Source of the DNA: Muribaculaceae bacterium
Lineage (GTDB): Bacteria; Bacteroidota; Bacteroidia; Bacteroidales; Muribaculaceae
Direction of reading: 5' to 3'
Assembly: GCA_017553785.1 (NCBI GenBank)
Contig: JAFZKD010000044.1
Location: 1-64,000 of the forward strand
DNA length: 64,000 nt
Positions 61,003-64,000 of the stretch are shown one piece after another; position 1 is the stretch's first letter; each line of letters begins with the position of its first letter. The notes under the pieces were generated by a model. It worked only from the letters and a program-made list of their open reading frames with translations, did not search any database and was not told the origin of the DNA. A program made the position numbers and the translations under genes.

Positions 61003-61398
61003 TCATTTGCAGAGTGATGATAAAATGAACTCATTGTCGTAGCCAGTGAGCCTGAGATTAGACTCAAGTTTGCGGCGGATTACTTCCTTGTGGCCAACCA
61101 TTTCAACGGCCTTCTTCTCAAGTGCAATGCCGGGGAAATTGTCCTCTGCCAGTTGCAGTAGGAAATCCACGATCCCGCTGCGTTCCTTCTTCATCTGGTT
61201 GATGGACTTCTGGGCCTCGTAATACCTCTCGTTCACTTCATGGGCGACGCTGGAGTTTAACAGGTCGTGTTTCTTGAAGTCTTCGCAAAACGGCTGCTTG
61301 TCCATGTCCGTTGCCATGTAGAGAGGGTCAATGAACTGGTTGTAAACATCTGCATCTACATTGATGCCTGTCAGTTGTTCAAATTCATGCTGTAACAT
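61003..61398 (-). CDS. Phage protein (131 aa) with repeated leader
   Basis: 131 residues, soluble, mixed charge: MLQHEFEQLTGINVDADVYN, LYMATDMDKQPFCEDFKKHD, NERYYEAQKSINQMKKERSG, LLQLAEDNFPGIALEKKAVEMVGHKEVI. No family recognised. What stands out is its leader: the ~30 nt before the ATG (AAGTCAAACCAATTAAA then CCAAAGAATT) are almost the same as before the gene at 61468-61773, and share AAGTCAAACCAATTAAA with the gene at 62164-62496. This suggests one shared post-transcriptional signal. Confidence 0.65.
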   Translation of the reverse strand: MLQHEFEQLTGINVDADVYNQFIDPLYMATDMDKQPFCEDFKKHDLLNSSVAHEVNERYYEAQKSINQMKKERSGIVDFLLQLAEDNFPGIALEKKAVEMVGHKEVIRRKLESNLRLTGYDNEFILSSLCK

Positions 61399-61411
61399 AA
61401 TTCTTTGGTTT

Positions 61412-61426
61412 AATTGGTTTGACTTT
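61412..61426 (-). promoter_or_regulatory. Repeated leader box 1
   Basis: AAAGTCAAACCAATT on the minus strand, 14-28 nt before the ATG at 61398. Complementary over 13 nt to the predicted small RNA at 43276-43288. Confidence 0.6.
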
Positions 61427-61467
61427 GTTTTTGGTTTGCCCGTCGAGCCGATAGCGCAGCTTGTTAT

Positions 61468-61773
61468 TTACTTACCTTCGCCGATTTTGATGAAATAGTT
61501 ATAACCGCTCTTACGGCCTTCAAGGATGGCCATGGTTTTGCAGAGGCTTGCAATCTCAAAAGGAGTTGCGAAGTTCACGGCAAACTTGATTTCTTTGATT
61601 CGCTTGTTGATTTTCCTTACTTCCCTTTTCATTGCAAAGGTGTCAGGCAGCAAGCCCTTACGGATGCCATCAAATACCATGTCCATGAGGCTCTGGCGTG
61701 AAGCGTTCATCACTGCATCGGTATCGATGTTGTTTAATACGTCTAATTCGTCGTTGATAGCTGTAGCGTTCAT
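61468..61773 (-). CDS. Phage protein (101 aa) with repeated leader
   Basis: 101 residues starting MNATAINDELDVLNNIDTDA. A helix-rich, basic protein with MNASRQSLMDMVFDGIRKGL, KREVRKINKRIKEIKFAVNF and SLCKTMAILEGRKSGYNYFI. No family recognised. It has its own consensus phage promoter (61814-61844) and a ~35-nt leader that begins with the repeated box TAAGTCAAACCAATT and ends CCAAAGAATT before the ATG. Confidence 0.65.
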   Translation of the reverse strand: MNATAINDELDVLNNIDTDAVMNASRQSLMDMVFDGIRKGLLPDTFAMKREVRKINKRIKEIKFAVNFATPFEIASLCKTMAILEGRKSGYNYFIKIGEGK

Positions 61774-61787
61774 AATTCTTTGGTTTT

Positions 61788-61802
61788 AATTGGTTTGACT
61801 TA
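61788..61802 (-). promoter_or_regulatory. Repeated leader box 2
   Basis: TAAGTCAAACCAATT on the minus strand, at the 5' end of the predicted transcript of the gene at 61773. Complementary over 14 nt to the predicted small RNA. Confidence 0.6.
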
Positions 61803-61813
61803 TGTTTACACTG

Positions 61814-61844
61814 CAAATTTCGGGACGATTTTCCACCTACCAAA
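61814..61844 (-). promoter_or_regulatory. Phage promoter P2 (TTTG-N19-GAAATTTG)
   Basis: Minus-strand TTTG (61841-61844), 19 bp, GAAATTTG (61814-61821), then CAGTGTAA. Sister copy of P1 over ~50 bp. Confidence 0.65.
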
Positions 61845-61882
61845 TTTTTTGACGACTTTTTTCAAAAAAAATGAACTTTTTT

Positions 61883-62167
61883 TTATTTCACCATCACATT
61901 GGGGCACATTACCACGTCACCGCAGATGTAATCACCCGGGAAAAGTGCGCCCTGGCGTTTGGCCATGACGGTGGCCATAGCGTTGAACGGCAGCACGTTC
62001 TTGCCCTCCTCATTAACAACCATAATCACGTCCTTTGTCAGATAGACAATCTCGATGAGGCCGCCGACATAGCCTTGCAGCTCCTCCAGTTTGAAGTCCG
62101 TGCCGTTGGCGGGGAAAATCCCCGCCGTGGCACCATCGGACTTAATCAGTATCGCTCCCTGTCTCAT
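61883..62167 (-). CDS. DUF3846-like phage protein
   Basis: 94 residues: MRQGAILIKSDGATAGIFPA, then EELQGYVGGLIEIVYLTKDV, IMVVNEEGKNVLPFNAMATV, and GDYICGDVVMCPN. The order 'hydrophobic strand, L..ALQ.YVGG.IE.V, VVNEEGK..PFN, GD.I.GD..' is that of the DUF3846 family common in phages and mobile elements. Role unknown. Its ATG overlaps the stop of the upstream gene by 4 bases. Confidence 0.75.
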   Translation of the reverse strand: MRQGAILIKSDGATAGIFPANGTDFKLEELQGYVGGLIEIVYLTKDVIMVVNEEGKNVLPFNAMATVMAKRQGALFPGDYICGDVVMCPNVMVK

Positions 62168-62496
62168 ACGGCAATGGCGATGAAGTTGGCAACCCTAAAG
62201 GAACGGAATGCCTGTTTCTTGGTGTCCCAGTAGCACATAGTCGAAAAATTAGGCGCTTTCCTGCCGCCCTTGCTGGTGATGCCCGCAGGGAGGTTGCAAA
62301 GCGTGCCGTAGGCAATTCTCGCACTGCCGTCCACCTTTTCAAACACGAACTTCACAACGCCCTTGCGCATGGCCTTGGCGAGTTTGTACAACTGCCACGC
62401 CTTTCTCATCGCGTCGCTCCAGGTAATGGCACTTGAATTGAAAATCACATGAGCATAGCTCATCACTCTAACACGGAAATTTGAATTGGTCTGCAT
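62164..62496 (-). CDS. SH3-like phage protein (110 aa) with repeated leader
   Basis: 110 residues, basic. Middle part MRKAWQLYKLAKAMRKGVVK, FVFEKVDGSARIAYGTLCNL, NFSTMCYWDTKKQAFRSFRV fits the short 'DUF2693/SH3 beta-barrel fold' proteins of Bacteroidota phages, where a .VKF.F.K.DG..R.A.GT..L motif is typical and a final W/Y-D...AFRSF.V segment is conserved. Function unknown. A promoter at 62554-62585 gives a ~50-nt leader that holds the repeated box and a further CAGTTTA match to the predicted small RNA. Confidence 0.7.
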   Translation of the reverse strand: MQTNSNFRVRVMSYAHVIFNSSAITWSDAMRKAWQLYKLAKAMRKGVVKFVFEKVDGSARIAYGTLCNLPAGITSKGGRKAPNFSTMCYWDTKKQAFRSFRVANFIAIAV

Positions 62497-62510
62497 AACT
62501 TTAACAGTTT

Positions 62511-62525
62511 AATTGGTTTGACTTA
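62511..62525 (-). promoter_or_regulatory. Repeated leader box 3
   Basis: TAAGTCAAACCAATT on the minus strand, 15-29 nt before the ATG at 62496. With the next bases (TAAACTG) it is complementary to the predicted small RNA over 21 pairs with one bulge. Confidence 0.6.
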
Positions 62526-62553
62526 GCTGTAATTCTTATTGAATTATCTACTG

Positions 62554-62585
62554 TAAAGTTAGCGTATTTTTACGATAGACGCAAA
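62554..62585 (-). promoter_or_regulatory. Phage promoter P3
   Basis: Minus-strand TTTG (62582-62585), 20 bp, TAACTTTA (62554-62561), one base off the TAnnTTTG consensus. It lies between the sigma gene and the SH3-like gene. Confidence 0.5.
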
Positions 62586-62609
62586 CAGAATGGCCGCCAT
62601 TTTTACACC

Positions 62610-63089
62610 TTAACATTTACTGACGTTTGCCATCGCCCTTAGCCGCTTGCGGGCGTAATGTATGCGGCTTTTCACCGTCCCTGACTTTACGCCGGTCATG
62701 GCAGCTATCTCGCTGTAGTCGTAGCCCTCGGCATAGAGCCATAGCGAGCGCATTGACTCGTCGGTTTCAGCCATGCCCCTGATGAGCGACACGAGCGAGC
62801 GGGACGAGGCCACATCGAGCGGATCGTGCGGAGCGCATACAGCAAAACCGTCAAGCAGTGGACAGAAATGGACGCATGAGCGGTGGCGCTCAACGCTCTT
62901 CCATGTGTTCACCATAATGGCCAATAACCACGGCTTTATGTCGCGGGAACGGTCATAGCGTCCAGCGTTCAGCAACGCCTTGACGATGGTGTCGTGTGCA
63001 AGGTCCTCACCGTCGGCGCCGGCCATGCGGCACGCAACGCCCCTTATCCATGAATAAAGGGCGGCAATATCTCGCTCAACCTCGCTCAT
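62610..63089 (-). CDS. Phage-encoded ECF-like sigma factor
   Basis: 159 residues with the two sigma-70 domains. Region 2: LYSWIRGVACRMAG, GEDLAHDTIVKALLNAGRYD, IKPWLLAIMVNTWKSVERHR. Region 4: DESMRSLWLYAEGYDYSEIA, then AMTGVKSGTVKSRIHYARKR. It is shorter at the N-terminus than host ECF factors and has no anti-sigma gene beside it. Its place upstream of the tail genes suggests it may switch on a phage regulon. Its ATG overlaps the stop of the upstream 60-residue gene (ATGA). It could also be a DNA-binding regulator that no longer binds core polymerase. Confidence 0.82.
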   Translation of the reverse strand: MSEVERDIAALYSWIRGVACRMAGADGEDLAHDTIVKALLNAGRYDRSRDIKPWLLAIMVNTWKSVERHRSCVHFCPLLDGFAVCAPHDPLDVASSRSLVSLIRGMAETDESMRSLWLYAEGYDYSEIAAMTGVKSGTVKSRIHYARKRLRAMANVSKC

Positions 63090-63268
63090 CGTCGCAGCTT
63101 GACGTCTTCACGCATCGCCCGCGCCTGGCGGTGCATCCGGTCAATCAGTTCGTCAAGTCCGTTGCAGGCACGCAACGTCGATATTTGCGCCAGTATCAGG
63201 TCGCATTTCTGCTCAATCACGGCCACCCTCACGGCAAGGCGGCGCAGTTCTCTTTTGTTGTGCTTCAT
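63086..63268 (-). CDS. 60-residue basic phage protein
   Basis: 60 residues, starting MKHNKRELRRLAVRVAVIEQ and ending DRMHRQARAMREDVKLRR; Arg-rich and helical, with a single Cys pair (C18, C35). It is translationally coupled to the sigma-like gene by a 4-base overlap. Small size and position suggest a partner or inhibitor of the sigma-like protein, which is only a guess. Confidence 0.6.
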   Translation of the reverse strand: MKHNKRELRRLAVRVAVIEQKCDLILAQISTLRACNGLDELIDRMHRQARAMREDVKLRR

Positions 63269-63383
63269 AATAATCTCATTGTTTTACTCGATTATTACTC
63301 GCAACATAAACCAAAAGTTCAAAATAACGGAAAGAGCCCCACGGCATCACTGCCATGCGGCCCCTTCAAAATGTGGAATACGA

Positions 63384-63974
63384 TTACTTTTTGTTGACTT
63401 TCTTCGTCTTTGCGGCCAACGCCTTTGCGATTTCATTGGCCTTGTGTATCATAGATGCGAAAACGCTGGCGCGGATGGTGTCGATGTCGATGCTCATCTT
63501 GTTTGCAATCATCAAGTCGGCTACCATACCCTCGTAGCATTTGCGAACCTCATCGGGAGTAGTCACGGACTCGTCCTTGCCATCAATGCCCATCCTCTTC
63601 AGGTCAAAAGTGGCGGCGTTCAGTTGCTGGTTAACCTCCGCCGTAAGCCTGGCATCATCAAATCCCGAGCAGTCAATGCCGTAGGCCGTCAATAGACTCC
63701 TTACATCGTCAAGGGCCGACATCTCGACCAACGCCTTAAGAGCGGAGAAAAACATTACCTTGACACGCAGCTTTGTCTTTTTACCTCGCCCGATGACCAT
63801 AGACTTGAATGATGACGGACTGGCGATGTACTGGAACTCGTTTGAAATATCGTAGCGTGCCTTGACGAGGCGCTCTCTCGGCACGACCTCGTGCCGTCCT
63901 TTAAGAACTTCAAGGTTGCCGCACTCCATTTCAATGAAGTCGGCAAGCGTCAATTCACTGAGTCTCGTTTTCAT
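63384..63974 (-). CDS. Phage protein of unknown function (196 aa)
   Basis: 196 residues, soluble and helical: MKTRLSELTLADFIEMECGN, LEVLKGRHEVVPRERLVKARY, FKSMVIGRGKKTKLRVKVMF, SLLTAYGIDCSGFDDARLTAE, FDLKRMGIDGKDESVTTPDE, and a Lys-rich end (IAKALAAKTKKVNKK). The E-x-G-N...E/VLKG opening is like short proteins seen in Bacteroidota mobile elements, but I cannot name a family. It is the most upstream phage gene in the window; the next gene lies beyond the right edge. Confidence 0.6.
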   Translation of the reverse strand: MKTRLSELTLADFIEMECGNLEVLKGRHEVVPRERLVKARYDISNEFQYIASPSSFKSMVIGRGKKTKLRVKVMFFSALKALVEMSALDDVRSLLTAYGIDCSGFDDARLTAEVNQQLNAATFDLKRMGIDGKDESVTTPDEVRKCYEGMVADLMIANKMSIDIDTIRASVFASMIHKANEIAKALAAKTKKVNKK

Positions 63975-64000
63975 AACCTCGATGCCCTATAGTTGTCATA

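Overview
The window looks like a chromosome segment from a gut Bacteroidales bacterium (Muribaculaceae/Prevotella-like). Evidence for this: promoters of the Bacteroidota TTTG-N19/20-TAnnTTTG type, a hybrid two-component regulator with an AraC output domain, DUF6452/DUF6048-type lipoprotein pairs, dockerin-like and T9SS-like C-termini on secreted proteins, and a complete anaerobic glycerol-3-phosphate system. One tRNA-Val(UAC) is present. I see no rRNA and no CRISPR array.

Bases 1-41,750 are host chromosome. From left to right: an SDR oxidoreductase; a radical SAM/SPASM enzyme followed by two proteins with near-identical N-termini and 'YG' motifs (a candidate rSAM-modified protein system); a large secreted repeat protein; msrC, rarA and yraN; a hybrid histidine kinase; an envelope operon (DUF4199, GT2, two DUF proteins, a 45-residue protein, an Ig-like lipoprotein); a secreted protein; an isolated phage-type terminase with one partner gene; two dockerin-like secreted proteins; a DJ-1 protein; the tRNA; two beta-barrel proteins and ApbE; then a DeoR-type regulator divergent from glpA-glpB-glpC-glpT-glpQ-porin. 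The last six genes read as one pathway: a porin and a lipoprotein phosphodiesterase release and admit glycerol-3-phosphate from glycerophosphodiesters, GlpT imports it, and GlpABC oxidises it. A third dockerin-like protein and a paralogue of the large secreted protein close the host part.

From about 41,950 to the right edge lies a prophage, of which only one side is visible. A tyrosine integrase (+) faces a long minus-strand block. Read in transcription order from the right, this block holds small middle genes, an ECF-like sigma factor, tail proteins, a 2877-residue receptor-binding protein, a diversity-generating retroelement (DGR), and a lysis cassette with amidase and membrane proteins. 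Capsid, portal and the right attachment site are outside the window.

Two prophage systems stand out. First, the DGR: a 113-bp template repeat at 48,334-48,446 matches a variable repeat at 48,625-48,737 in the tail-protein gene, and 13 of 14 differences fall on template adenines; the adjacent reverse transcriptase has the DGR-type GxxxSQ and YCDD motifs. Second, a possible regulatory RNA: just after the integrase there is a promoter and, about 50 nt later, a strong terminator. The predicted RNA of about 80 nt carries a 13-14 nt segment perfectly complementary to a repeated 5' leader of three phage genes near 61.4-62.5 kb (21 pairs with one bulge for one of them).
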